64,000 nt of DNA, taken from contig CM055108.1 of NCBI GenBank assembly GCA_029204225.1, forward strand, positions 13,887,955 through 13,951,954, in the 5' to 3' direction. The DNA comes from Diphasiastrum complanatum (Eukaryota; Streptophyta; Lycopodiopsida; Lycopodiales; Lycopodiaceae). Under the pieces are notes generated by a model. The model was not told the DNA's origin and did not search any database. It saw only the letters and a list, made by a program, of their open reading frames with translations. The translations under genes and the position numbers were made by a program. Shown here piece by piece: positions 22,700 to 35,526 of this stretch. Numbering within the stretch: the first letter of the stretch is position 1; the number at the start of each line of letters is the position of its first letter.

Positions 22700-25600
22700 A
22701 CCAAGAAAATTTTTAAAAAATCATCAAGGTGGCAATGATAAAGCTGAAGCTCGTAAGAAGAACTTACGCTTCAAGTGCAATGGCGAGGGTCACCTTGCAT
22801 GTGATTGCGTCAAAAAACAAGCTTCAACCTCAGGTAATCTATCTCGAAGTAATGAGATGGATGTTTGTTTCCTTAGTTCTTTAGTTTTTGGACCTAATGA
22901 CCTTATTTGCATTAAAGGTAAAGTTTATGATCAAGTTGTTAATGTTCTTTTTGACACGGGATCCACTCATAACTTTATTAATGTAAATTTGGTGCAAACG
23001 CTAAACCTTCCTACCAGAAAAAGTGAGAAAAAATACTGTGTGACAATGGCATCGAGAAGTAATTTCAATTTGATGGATTTTATTGTTCCTGATGTAGAAT
23101 TGCACATTCAGGATTATTCTGAAAAACTAGAATTCCATGTTGTTGCATTAGCTAATGTTAATATTATTCTTGGGCAACAATGGGGTGATAAGAGCAAGTC
23201 ATTGAGAATTGATTTTGTTGAAAAATCTCTATCTTTTATGCATGAGAATTCTTTAAATAAGATCAAGGCTACTTTAATTGTTGATACTAAAAATGTTAAC
23301 CCTTATTTTAAACAAGAACTTAATTCTATTATGAAGAATTCTGATTTTAAAGTTTATTTATGTTTTCATAATGATATCATTTGCTGCAATGATGATGCAT
23401 AAATGCCATGAATATACCCAGTGAGAACACTATAAAAATTTGAAGCCTGTAATGAACTTAGACAGGAATTCAATGATGTTTTTTTTAGACCTTCTTGTAG
23501 GTTCACCACCAGAAAGGACAATTGATCATAAAGTTGACCTAATACCTGGAACAATTCCAATCGCACAACATCCTTATAGGATGAGTGCATCGGAAGAGGC
23601 TGAGGTAAATAGGCAATTACATGACTACCTGAAAAAGGGGTGGTACAACCTAGTAAGTCTCCTTCGGCATCACCAGTGGTTCTAGTTGCCAAGAAGGATG
23701 GGACTATAAGGTTTTGCATCAACTATAAGAAATTGAACAAGGTAACCGTTAAGAATAGATATCCACTGTCGTGGATGAATGATCTAATAGACTATCTTGG
23801 CGGTGTTGGATACTTTGCCAAGATAGATCTAAGATCGGGCTACCATCAGATACGCATTAAGGCAGAAGATATACCAAAAACTAGGTTTCAAACTCGCTTT
23901 GGTCACTACGAAATTTTGGTGTTTCCTTTTGGTTTGACCAATGCACCGACAACTTTCCAATAGATGATGAAGGATTCGTTCATGCATTTGGGAAGATTCA
24001 TAGTGGTATTCTTAGATGATATCCTAGTGTTCAGTAAGACTTTGGCGGAACATGAATAGCATCTTAGGATTGTCTTATACATTCTAAGAAGGGAAAAGCT
24101 CTTTGCCAAGGAGTCTAAGTGAGACTTTTTTGCTAAGGAATTGTCCTACTTGGGGCATAAGATTTCCGAACGAGGAGTGGAGATTGAGGCCGATCATATC
24201 CAAAGAGTTATTGATTGGCCTATTCTCACCACAGTTCAAGAATTTAAGAGAAGCTAAGCCGGAGGGCTAAGAGTCCACTAGTGGTGTGGACGGAGGATAT
24301 GAATAATTGTTTTGAGTTGCTTAAGAAAAGTGTCAATTCGACAACAATACCAATAATTCGCGATCCTAATAAGGCTTTTGTGGTTAGGACCGATGCCAGT
24401 AATTTTGCTATTGGAGTTGTTTTGATGCAAGATGGACATCCTATGGCTTATGAAAGCAAGAAACTCATTCTTGCTCAATTAGGTATTGTACATGTGAGAA
24501 AGAATTGTTTGCAATTGTTCATTCCTTGAAAATTTGCGATATTATTTGTATGGAGCTAGATTTGAAGTTTTGACGAATCATCAGACTCTTCAATATTATT
24601 GTGATGTTACAGATTTAAAGGGGAGGCAAGCTAGATGGGCTGAGCTGATGCAAATCTTTGACTTTTCTATACGTTATTGTAAAGGAAGTCAAAATACTCT
24701 AGTAGATGCTTTGAGTCGGTTACCGATTATTAATTGGTTGTGCTTTCTTGTTATAAACCGAGGTTGTTTCAGTCTCTTCAAGGACTATATGAGTCCAATC
24801 CCTTTTTTGGAAAGTATTGGCAACAAGTACTTTCGGGGGTTGATTCAGGTTTGCAAGATTCCTCGAATCATGGAAAGACTGAAACGGATTTTCTAATTCA
24901 AAACAAGATTTTGTTTCGTAAAGGATAGGTGTGTGTACCGTAGAATGACACTATAAGGGCCCAAATCTTGCATGAGTGTCATGATAGTCCATGCGCAGGA
25001 CATCCGGGCATACAAAGAACACTTGACTTAGTTCGAAGGCAATTTTGGTGGCCTAAGATGAAAAGTCAGGTAGAGGCCTATGTACTTAAATGTACTAAGT
25101 GCCAATTAAATAAAACATAGAGGCTAAAAGATAGTGGCCTATTACATCCTTTAGATATTCCTACCGGAAAGTGGGAAAGTATATCTATGGATTTTGTGGT
25201 CGGGCTTCCACGTACAGGGAAGGGCCACGATTCGGTTTGGGCCATTATTAATAGACTTACAAACGTTGCTCAATTTATCCCAACAAAAACTACTGTTAAA
25301 GCTTTAGAACTAGCTCAATTGTTTGTTGAGAAGCTTTTTCGACTGTACGGACTGCCTTGCGATATTGTCAGTGACTGTGACCCAAAATTCAATGGGAATT
25401 TTTGACAAGCAGTATTTGAAAAGTTGGAAATAACTTTAAATATGAGTTCTACAAATCATCCAAAATTAGACGGTCAAATAGAAAGGACCAATCAAACGAT
25501 GAAAGATATGCTTCGAGCATATGTGGGCCATCGACAGTCTGATTGGGAACAATATCTTCCATTGGTGGAATTTGCATATAACAGTGCAATATTCAGCGAC

Positions 25601-26220
25601 CGGATTCAGCCCTTTCATGCTTATGTATGGTTTTCAACCTCGATCACCAATTAGTGTTGGCATGAAAAATCTACGGGTGCAAGCCGCAGTTGATTTCCTT
25701 ACAGATATGCAATAAATGTTACAACTGGCTAAAGATAGCATAAGAAGTGTCCAGGACAGGACAAGACACTATGCTGATCTATCTGAGAAGCACAAGGTAT
25801 TCATGGTCAATGATTGGGTGTTTTTGAGAGTCCCTAGTCACTCTAGGTGCTTGAAAACTATTAAGTGTGCAAAGTTGGCGCCTAGGTATTGCGGTCCTTT
25901 TAAGGTTATCCAAGTGATAAACAAGGTCGCATACAAATTAGACCTTTCAGTTAGCATTGGAATTCATCTTGTTTTCCACGTTAGTAAGTTGAAACCCTCG
26001 TTCGGGGTTGGGGAGACCCTGGTCCCTGTGGAAGATTTAGTGAAACTTCTTTGTGATAAATCTGTGAGTGGACCACCTGAACACGAGGCGATTGTTAATA
26101 GCCGGCAGAGGACTCTACAGAGCAGAGTGCTTTAGGAATTTCTGGTCAGGTGGAGGGACAAATTAGAAGAGGAGGATACTTGGGAAAAGGAGGCTGATCT
26201 CCAGAAGAATAAGATCTATT
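22700..26220 (+). pseudogene. Ty3/gypsy chromovirus-type pol relic
   Basis: In order on plus: a degraded zinc knuckle (about 22765-22810; one Cys lost), retropepsin with DTGSTHNFI (22950 region, 181-codon open frame 22857-23402), RT (23440-24110: [44 protein letters not shown]), RNase H (24281-24720: RTDASNFAIG, DALSRLP), the integrase HHCC site (about 24970-25115), the integrase core (25187-25654: MDFVVGLP, SDCDPKF, LDGQIERTNQ) and a chromodomain-like tail (about 26135-26205: FLVRWRDK..EEDTWE). At least eight stops or frameshifts interrupt it. The tail places it with chromoviruses. No flanking LTRs were recognised. Confidence 0.9.
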
Positions 26221-26221
26221 A

Positions 26222-27085
26222 GATGGTGTTCATACAGATGTATGTGGACCTATGCAAACTCCTTCATTGCTAGATGCAAAGTATTTCATTACCTTTATTG
26301 ATGAATTCTTTAGAAGAATAGTTGTTTATTTTATTAAACAGAAATCAAAGTCTTTCATCAAATTTAGACAATTCAAAGAGCATACTAAGAATCAAACTGG
26401 CAAATGAATCAAAGCACTGAGGTCAGATAACAGACGAGAGTACATCTCCAACGATTTCAAGGAGTATTGCCTTAACAACGACATTGAACAACAATACATC
26501 ACCTCCTATTCGCCTCAGTCAAATGATCTTGCTGAGAGAAAGAACATAACCTTAGTTGAATCGGCAAAGTGCATGTTATGACATGCAACGCTTCCGAGTG
26601 CTTTTGGGCTGAAGCTATTTCAAAAACAACCTATATTCAGAACAAATGTTCCACTAAATGCCTCTCAGACAAAACACCATTCGAAGTTTGAACATGTACC
26701 AAACCTTTTTTTATCAAACTTACGAGTTTTTGGATGTACTACTTTTGCGTAGATTTCTCGTGATCTTAGGAAGAAACTCGACTTCCAGAGTATCAAGTGT
26801 GTTTTCATCAGCTACACTACTTCAGATCAAGCCTACAAGTTGTTCGATCCCATCGAGTCTAAGATATTTACTAGCCGGGATGTCATCTTCATCGAAGATC
26901 AGTTGCAAGACCTCAAGGGAAAGGGCAGTCCCCATGTAGCCGACCTATCAGATTCTCCTGACGCTTTGAACTTTCCAGTTCCTCAGTCGACTATTCCTAC
27001 TGAAGGTCCAAGCTCCTCTACTCTTGACGAACAACAAATCAACGACGAATTAGATGACGATAAAATTACATTCTTCTATTCCTAA
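26222..27085 (+). pseudogene. copia integrase core to pre-RT fragment (Z)
   Basis: It starts abruptly after the gypsy tail. It has FHTDVCGPM, YFITFIDEFF, LRSDN..EY, YSPQSNDLAERKN, LRVFGCTTFA and a VFISYTTSDQAYKLFDP stretch, then an open 81-codon linker rich in Ser, Pro and Asp (26840-27085) ending before RT. Several stops are present (e.g. after NQTGK and CML). The order matches copia integrase and the region between integrase and RT. Confidence 0.85.
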
Positions 27086-27099
27086 GAGTATGAAACTTC

Positions 27100-29506
27100 T
27101 CAAATTTATGTCTACCAAATGACTTAGTAAAAATATCTGCCATTTGGTCTTCAGATTTACAAAAAACAAGATCGATGGCTCCATCAAGAATTTTCTCTAG
27201 AACAAAATGGTAGTGTATTTTGATGTGCTTGGTTTGAGCATGTAGAACTGGATTTTTGGCAAGGTGAATGCAACTTTGATTATCTCAAGATATAGTAGTC
27301 GCATCCACCTGTGGTTGACCTAAATCCACAAGCAATCTTTGTAACCATACCGCTTCTAGTGTAGCATTGTTGAGTGATCAATATTCAGCTTCCGTCGATG
27401 ATAAGAATACTGTAGGTTGCTTTATGCTGCTCCATGGAATTGCAGCTGTACCATAACTGAATGTATGACCACTGGTAGATCTTCTGTCATCAATATTACC
27501 TACCCAATTGGCATCTGTATAACCTACCAAATTGGCGCTTCAGGCTGATCATACTTCAAACCAAAATTCAATGTCCCTCGAATGTACGTTTAGCAGACTT
27601 CCAATGTGCTTGACTAGGATCTTGCATAAATTGACTAACAACACCAACAACATAAGAAATATCAAGTCACGTGTGTGTCAAATAAATCAAACTACCCACC
27701 AGCTATATGTACAAATAAGTATCCACTTTCTCAGATTCATCATATGTAGTAAGCTTCATGTTGACATCCATAGGTGTACTCAAAGACTTACAATCCTGCA
27801 TATTGAACTTATAAAGCAAATCTCATGCATATTTGCTTTGTGTAAGAAAGACCATGTCTTCCTTTTGTCATACTTCAATGCCAAGACAATAGTGCATCAA
27901 TCCTAGATCACTCATGTCAAAAGCATTGGAAAGATCTGATTTTATTTCATAAATTAAGTTCTCATTACTTCCTGTAATGATAAATCATCCATGTACAACA
28001 CAATGAACACTATATCTGAGTCTTGCCTTAGAATGTAAAGATTAGGATCAGCATCACTCTTTACCATTCCCCTTCACTTGAAGTGTTCATCAATGCAAGA
28101 GTACCACGCCCGTGGTGCTTGCTTCAATCCATAAATGGCTTTGTTGAGCTTACAAACGAGATGCTCTCTCCCTGGCTCAACAAATCCTTGAGGTTGTACT
28201 AAGTACACCTCTTCATCCAGCACTCCATTAAGAAAAGCAGATTTAACGTCCATTTGCTGGATCTTCCAACCATAGAAAACAGAAATAGCAATGATAGAAC
28301 GTATAGTTACCATCTTAGCTACGAGTGCGAAGGTTTTCTCAAAATCAATACCTTCCTGCTGCTCAAATCCTCTTGCAACCAACCGTGCTTTGTACCCATC
28401 TGCTCCATATTTTATCTTATAAATCCATTTGCAAGTGATAGGCTTCTTACCATCAGATAGCTCAACCAAATTCCACGTCCTCTTTTTCGATATGGCTTCC
28501 ATTTCTGTTTCCATAGCTGCATGCCACTCCTTGTGCTCCTTTGCTTCATCAAAAGTTTTTGGTTCTTGAGCCTTGAGCATAGAGCCCATCAGGGCTAGAT
28601 TCATCTCTAATCTTGCAGGAGGTTTTTGATTTCTACTTGATCTTCTAAGCTCTCCCTGCTCACTTGATTCAGGAGTATCTCCCTTATTAGCATCACTTAT
28701 TACTGACAAGTACCACTTAGGCACTCTCCTAGGAATCTCATTATTGGCCCTATCTTTTTCCATTGGCTCTTCCATATCGACACCAGCTTCTTCCTTCACT
28801 TGCACTTTAGCTTTATCATCAAAAGAATCAATTGTCAATTTTATTTGGTCATTTTGACCCATTTCATCAAAAGTAGCATCTCTGAAAATCACGATCTTTT
28901 GTGCATCTGTGTCATACATCCTGTATGCCTTGGCTCTTTCATCATATCCAAGGAAAATACACTTAACAGCTTTTGCATCCAGCTTCTTTCGTTTTTCATT
29001 AGGTACATGAGCGTAAGCATCAAAACCAAATACTCGTAAACGAGAAACATTAGGTTTCTTTCCAGTAAAAGCTTTGTAAGGAGTCTTACCCTCCACGGAC
29101 TTCGTAGGACACTGATTCAAGATATGAGTAGCTGTGTTGCATGCTTCTGCCCAAAAAAGTATTTGGCAAACCATTGTTGTAAGAATCTCCTCCACTCAAT
29201 AGATTTTCAATCTGTCTGATGTTGCCCTGGCCTTTTGGATGCCTCCCGGACTGTGCTTTTCACAACAACTAAGAAGTATTGTAAAAATCTCCCCACTCAG
29301 CAGATTTTCAACTTGTTTGATGCTGCCCTAGCCTTTCTGATGCCTCCGAAACTGTGTCTTCATTCCCCACTGATGATTCTGAGCTCCAAGCTTTCACCTC
29401 CCGTTTTTATCTCTCCAAGCTTTCACCTCCCGTGAAGGACTTTCTCACTTCGTTGTGGAGCCTGTGATAAGCTGTATCCACTGATCAGGCATGCAGAACT
29501 ATTGTT
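27100..29506 (-). pseudogene. Element Y: copia integrase C-term, RT and RNase H
   Basis: On minus, an open 373-codon block (28074-29195) runs from the integrase C-terminal region (EACNTATHILNQCPTKS, GKTPYKAFTGKKPNVSRLRVFG) through a charged linker into RT (WKIQQMDVKSAFLNG, NKAIYGLKQAPRAWY). It then decays through 28073-27100 with many stops (SDLSNAFDMSDLGLMHYCLG, LDISYVVG, RNase H remnants). The N-terminal integrase, protease and gag are absent; about 310 bp of non-coding sequence with a short internal duplication separates pol from the primer site. It meets fragment Z head-to-head near 27090, without a 3' LTR. Confidence 0.9.
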
Positions 29507-29725
29507 GCTCTGATACCATGTCAAGAATTAGATATGCAACATCAAGCATTCACCATAAGCAATCACCACAAGAAGGCGGAAGAAGAACACACACTATCAT
29601 CACACTAACTCATTCAGAATGTAAAATGTACAAATAAACCCTGAACCCCTGATAGAGAGAGAAAACCTACGAGTAGACTAATAGACTAGCCTACGGCTAA
29701 TGACAGCTGGTCACAGCTGTCAACA
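29507..29725 (-). repeat. Element Y 5' LTR and primer-binding site
   Basis: gctctgatacca at 29507-29518 is the minus-strand copia primer site. It abuts a 207-bp LTR (29519-29725; TGTTGACAGCTGTGACC...AATTCTTGACA on minus). An inverted relative lies at about 37050-37240. Confidence 0.8.
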
Positions 29726-29845
29726 TTAATGTACCTCGTAAATAGTAACAATGAAGTTTATCATTGATTCCTAAAATACAATTGGTTTGTCGTCTTCGAA
29801 TTTTATGAAGAAGTTCACGACAACTATCACTTATGAAAATTCAAA

Positions 29846-30067
29846 ATGAGGGTGATTCTACAAGCAAAAGAACTTCGGAAAGTTCTCAATTGGTTTCATG
29901 AGTACAAAACAGCTATGACTAAAAAGTACGTTCTATTACGCGATAACTATACTCATTGTATTGATGATGTAGGCACTGTCAAATTGCAATTTCGAGATGG
30001 TACTATTCTTATTCCAAATCTTCTTCATGTTCCAAATCTTACCCAAAAATCTACTCTCTATAAGTAG
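29846..30067 (+). pseudogene. copia protease-region fragment
   Basis: A 73-codon open piece reads NWFHEYK, KYVLLRDNYTHCIDDVGTV, RDGTILIPNLLHVPNL. This is the segment just downstream of the copia protease active site. It is isolated, with no neighbouring pol on the same strand. Confidence 0.75.
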
Positions 30068-31299
30068 AATAGTTGATTGTTAGCTAATGCCACATCCCTG
30101 ACATGTCGATGTAGTGCCTCATCACCCAAAAAGGGTTTCCAGTGTTGGAAAGAGGTGTTGTGAAGATAGGTCTAGCTTGAAAAGAAACGAACTCGAAAAG
30201 AAATGAATGAAAATAATTTGAGTGTCTAGAAAGAAAACTTTTCTTGCATGGTGGAATAAACTATCTTCATCTTTTCAATGCATGACTACGCCTATCAATT
30301 TCAAACAAGACAATAGTGATAGAAATCACGTTTGAACTTATAGTAACTAACTTTGAAATCATCAATACTATAATGATTACATAGCCAAACAATTAAGCAT
30401 AAAAAATTATCAGACAAATAATTAGTCGCGAATGGTTCGCGAATTAGTCTCAAAGAAATACATAAACACATACATTATGAGATGAAAACTGAACGCAATA
30501 AAGGATAATATTGATTCAGTATGAGAACATAACTGAAGTAAATGAGTACAATAAGTTGCGGATTAAAGTCGCGTACTCTATGCTATCTCTGAGCGACTGA
30601 AAGTCTGAATTAAGTGCAATGCTGATAAGCAGTGGCACAATAGCAATCTCTAAAATAACTCTAATAAGTGAACTAGAATGCTCAGGAGTGTTCAAGCTCG
30701 CAGGCTTGAGAGAGAGGGCTAACTATTCAAAAACTTTAATAACTTGAACTTTTGATGATAATTAAATTGTATGAATATGGACAACTATTTATACTAAGAA
30801 ATTAGGTCGTCATATGCAATCGCCAGTTGGCTGGTGATTCGCTAGCATCCATCCGGTCCTTGTCATTGATTGATGATAAGCGGTGAAATTGGCCATAAAC
30901 ATTCTGTCTGCATAAATGAACCAAAACTGTAGCTCTGCAGAAATGAACTAAAACAACCACAGGCGACACTGTTGGATTTTTCGCGAAAATACGAAAAAGA
31001 AGAAGGTGCCCTTAAATCTCATTTAGGGTTGTCCCACACTTTGTCAGAGTCATTTCCTTAACATTTGAAGCTCTTTGGAAAAAGCAAAAAATGCGACACT
31101 ATGATTTTACACGAGATTTTTGTCGGGCGAAAAAGGCGACACTATCGTGAACTCCGTGTAATTCCGTAGACTGTGTAAAAACACTTATAATTTTGCAGAC
31201 TGTGTAAAAACACGAGAAAATTCGCAGAACTGGATAAACAATGGAAAATAATCCAATACTCCACCTTAATCTGAATCCTTGAATGCCTTGACCTTTAGA
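30068..31299 (-). other. Probable 3' LTR/non-coding part of copia X
   Basis: No gene is seen. By position it follows the RNase H end of X on the minus strand, after a purine tract near 31255 (AAGGTGGAG). It shares the style of the D1 LTR (repeated gcgacact/cgaaaa words, 'agactgtgtaaaaacac' repeated at about 31170 and 31197). LTR borders were not fixed. Confidence 0.4.
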
Positions 31300-31951
31300 C
31301 TTAGTTTAACACATAATCTTCTGTGTGACTCCAAACTTAATGCTTTAGTAAAAACATCTGTTGTCATATCTTGCATTCTACAATACTACAATCTGACCTC
31401 TTTGTTGAGAACTTTGCTTCTGACAAATTGATACTTAAGCTCAATGTGCTTACTCCTGGAATGAAATCTAGGGTTCATTGATAAAGCGATGGCACTTTGA
31501 TTATCACAAAATAATGTCATCAGCGCATATTGATTCAGACCGATATTCAAGAGTAAGTTCCTCAACCAAATTGCTTCCTTTGTAGCTTGACAGGCTACGA
31601 TATACTCTGATTAAGTGGAAGATAGAGCTACCGAAGATTGCTAACGACTATTCCAAGAAATTGGACGATTGTTGAGGAAGAATGTAAATCCGGAAGTGGA
31701 TTTACGAGTGTCTACATCTCTTACCCAACTCGCATCTATGTAACCACTGATTTGTCATTGCCGACTACTCCATAACAAATGCAAAACTCCATAGTAGCTC
31801 GAAGATATCTCATGACTCTGATAAGAGCCTTCCAATGTGTTTTACCAGGATTAGTCATATACTGACTGAGAGAGCTGACTGCAAAATCTATGTCTGGCCT
31901 GGTACAGATCATGACATACATAAGAGATCCTATAATAGAATGGTAAGGATA
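31300..31951 (-). pseudogene. Copia X, RNase H end
   Basis: The minus strand reads MTYPYHSIIGSLMYVMICTRP, THWKALIRVMRYLRA, then with stops YIVACQATKEAIWLRNLL, FCDNQSAIALSMNPRFH, SKHIELKYQF and VFTKALS. Just above it, the coding sequence is interrupted at 31952 by element B; the other part of X lies at 35973-37061. Confidence 0.9.
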
Positions 31952-32480
31952 TGTCATGTGCCAAATCCCAAACTAATAGCAATAACAATGAAGTAAAGCT
32001 AGAAGCAAGAAGATAACAAGACAATCATGATAACATATCAATAGAAAGTTAAAAACATGGAGCATAGAATCACGTTTGTAATGAAAGAAAGAGTACAAGA
32101 TATAAACATGAACATTGATTCATGTGGAAAGGGCAAAAGAGACCTAGCAATGGAGATCCCTATGGCTCACATCCACAAGGAAGCTAGAAGCTCTCACTTG
32201 CAAATGAGCCAAAAGATTCACAAAGAATGTCTCTTGCCTAGTTATAGACAATGCTCTTACTTAACTTAACTTAACTATCTTGAGGGATAGTTAGCCCTTG
32301 TTAAGTATTATTCAAACTACATTGGGCCCTTATTGGCCTATTATCCTTATTAGTTACTTTGGAGGGCCTAAAGAGAGAACCGCCTTGTTCTTAAGGCTAA
32401 TAGCTCCTTTTGGGCCTACAAAGCTTACAATGGATATTCTGATGCATTGACAAGCACTGATATACTAAAAGTACATGACA
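31952..32480 (-). repeat. Element B 3' LTR (529 bp)
   Basis: On minus it starts TGTCATGTACTTTTAG and ends GGCACATGACA. It matches 35527-35972 almost base for base over 440 bp, including the ttaacttaacttaact run. Confidence 0.9.
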
Positions 32481-32777
32481 CTCCCCCTACTTAAACATTT
32501 GTCCTCAAAAATGAAAAGGCTTGTCTGACCAGCTTGATCGCCTCGGTTAAGTAGTCATGATGGAGGATGTGTCATTGTAGAAAAATTACTGCCTCATTAC
32601 AGATCCAAAGCTGTCGAATTGAATCCATTTTGCTAGCTTCAGACTATAATCCTTGTTCCCATGAAAGAAAAATGATGGTTGAAGAAGAGATGGATGAAAC
32701 ACCATATTGCTTTTTGACAACCAAATCGCAATATCCTCTTTTGTCTGCTTCTTCGACATCATGACAAATTGGATGAT

Positions 32778-33775
32778 CTATCCAATTCCTTTAGGATCGT
32801 ATTTTGGCATTGCATCCGGCTGGGCTGACTTGAAGATTTTATCATCTTGTTTGATAATCACTTTGTTGTTCAATCTGAATGCTTCAACAATAACCATGAA
32901 CCTAGCGTTTGAAGTGTTAAGATCCCACATGAAGGAATTATTGTCATGATCAATTCCCAACATAAGAGCCAATATGTTTTGATTGCTCATCTCTGAAAAT
33001 GAGTGATAGTCCGATTGAACGTTCATTTCTAGTAGTATTGAGTGAATGAGATGCTTGCAAAGAGTGACGATATCTCTTTCATTCAAAGTCTCTATGAAGA
33101 ATCTTTCATAGATTACATTCTCATGTTCAAAAATATTGATAACTCCAATATTTTGAACCACAAACTGGAAACTTTCATATAATGGATCTTTGATTATTTG
33201 TCCCATCTCATATCTAGGACAATTTCATCTCATATTACCAGTTTCATCACATTCCCTTGTGCACTCTATACTGAATGTGAAACATTCATATAGATCAGTT
33301 TTATTCTTGTCTGTTAATTCCATTTCACAAGAAGTATTAGACAAGTCTTCCGGTTGAACATGATGCAACAGTTCTTGTGATCTCAAGGAAGATGAAGTCC
33401 TTGAGTGATTTTCCTCATTGACAACTTCATTGTCTGGATTGGCCTTTATATTGCTCAATTGAAAATCAATATTGAAAACAAAAATATTGTCCTCATAATC
33501 CTCCGCATCGTGTTCACTGACCTCAGCTGATTTTTGGTGTCCTTGCATTGACATTGTGCTCGTATTTAGCACTGCGAAACTGTTGATTGGCCATCTCTTG
33601 TGAATTCAATGGAAAACCAATAGTTGCTAATGAAATCGGCCGATCTATTTGTTGAACCAATCGGAATCCACATCCATCTTGACAATTGAAAGGCTAGTAA
33701 GTTACGGTATACTAAGCTAAAGTTTATGTGCAATGGACTTTGATAAATAGCTGAAATGCTCTTTTCTCCACCCAC
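32778..33775 (-). other. Unidentified ORFs in element B
   Basis: Three adjacent minus-strand frames: 33566-33775 (69 codons), 33225-33572 (115 codons; acidic, with NIFVFNIDFQLSNIK and CEMELTDKNKTDLYE) and 32778-33206 (142 codons; VVQNIGVINIFEHENVIYE, TLCKHLIHSILLEMN, MLGIDHDNNSFMWDLN). The last two are separated by one stop and a few codons, so they may be one decayed ~270-codon protein. No known retroelement domain fits. This could be a captured host fragment or an element-specific protein; chance ORFs cannot be excluded. Confidence 0.35.
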
Positions 33776-33779
33776 TTAA

Positions 33780-35508
33780 AACTTAGAGTTCTGTGATGAG
33801 TGAAATTGAAAGGCAAAAACTTGTAGGTTGTATAAATCTAAGCACTTTTTCTTTTTACAATATTCAATTTCGAGCTCAGACGGAGACGATATGAAGATTT
33901 GAAATAAGCAAATAAAATACAAATAAATTTGTTTGAGGGTAAAACAGGTATTTTAAAAAAAAATTGAAAAGTAATAACTACAACATTTCAATAACTTAGC
34001 AGTGTCAGGCTCAATGTTTTGATCACTTTTCATTTTTACTGCGCTGAAATCCGAATCCAACCAAGAAAGTTATAGGAGTTTAAAGAATGGGGAAAAAAAA
34101 AACACTAAGTAAACAACTTAGAACAAAGGGGTTTTTTTTTTTTTTTTTTTTAAATTACAAACTGGATTCTATAAAGTTTGAAATCCATGAGATGTTTTGG
34201 TGCTTGGGAAAAATTGGAGGAATCGTAGGAAATTTCGAAGATTTATAGCAAAAAAATAGAAAAAAAAAATCGCAGGCACGGAGGAGAAGATATGGATATT
34301 CGAGAGAATATGCTTAAGGAATGTTCTAGAAGAATATTCACAGAATAGGCAGGGCTGGCAGGAGGCGTCAGAGTAGGGGGCAAAAAAAGAGAGTTGGGAG
34401 ATGGGGGTCGCGTGCGAAGAAGGGAGGCCAACGGGAGAGGGAGCGGGAGCAGGCAGGCAGAGGGAACATGAGGGGACGACAGCCGTGAGCAAAGAGAGAG
34501 AGTGGGGGGGGGGGCGTCGCGGTTAGGGTTAGGAGAGAGAGTGATGGGAAGGCGCGGGGGGTCACGTTTAAGGTGAGGTTAGTCTTTTTTTCGTCCTTTC
34601 TTTTTTTTTAGCCCTAAAAAGATTAGGGTTTTAAAAATTGGGCAAGGTGTCTCTCTGTTTTTTAGCACTCCTCATTTTTCTAAATCTAATGGGCGAACAT
34701 AGAATTAGGGCTGGTCTTTTTTTTTGTTATGTTTTTTAGGTTAAAAATCTGGCAAACCTTTCAAATGAAAGGCTGAAATTTTTTTATAAAAGAAACAAAA
34801 CGTCAAGTTTGAATAATTGAAGTGCTTCTCTCTCACTTGGAAAAATTCAAAAAAAAATTTCCAAAATTTTGGCTAGCTTGACCCATCTCCACTAATTTGA
34901 TCATAACTTTCTCAATATTGATCCAAATCACACAAACTCAGTATCTTTGAAAAGTTTACAACAAGTTCTATTAGCCTATGGATCAAAATGATTGAGTGTG
35001 ATTTGATAAGTCGAATTAACCACATAATAGGTCTAAAAATTTTGAAGAAAAAAAACTACCAAAACTAGAGCTAGGAATCAAGAATTGTCATAACTTTTTG
35101 GATACTAATCCAAATGACTTGCCATATGGATCAGATCAAAGCTAAAAAAATACTTCAAAATTCTACGGAGAGAAACTTGAAATAAAAACTCAAATCAAAT
35201 CTGAAAAATTCAAATCAAGTGAAAACAAAATTCTAGTCACCTATTTTGACAGCTTTTGGAAAAACTGCAATAACTTTTGCATCTCTTATCCAAATGGCTT
35301 AAAAGTTGGTGCTAATTAAAGCCAAAAAAAAGCTCTACAAAGTCATAGAATAGAATTAGAAATAAAAAAATAAATTGAATGCTAAAAATTTGTCTGAACA
35401 GAACTGAAAAATTCAAAGTTAAAAATCAGCAAAAAGAAAGCTACAAAGACAATAAACTCATCAAATCTAATGGAATTCTCATAGAATCATCATGAATAAT
35501 GGATCTAT
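33780..35508 (-). other. Element B leader, low-complexity parts
   Basis: No gene. It holds a T20 run (34133-34152), a purine-rich block 34300-34560 (gggagagggagcggg, G10) that makes spurious Pro/Ser-rich minus-strand ORFs, and an A-rich stretch 34860-35460 with recurrent 'ataacttttggatcyaaatgact' words. Confidence 0.55.
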
Positions 35509-35520
35509 GCTCTGATACCA
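35509..35520 (-). other. Element B primer-binding site
   Basis: gctctgatacca on plus is the complement of TGGTATCAGAGC. It lies 6 bp from the mutated LTR end (tttca where the other copy has tgtca). Confidence 0.7.
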
Positions 35521-35526
35521 AGAAAT

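Noticed and set aside
34169-34565. Overlapping minus-strand Ser/Pro-rich ORFs
   Set aside because: They are read from a purine-rich low-complexity block (G and A runs) inside element B. All three frames are open for the same reason and no domain is present.
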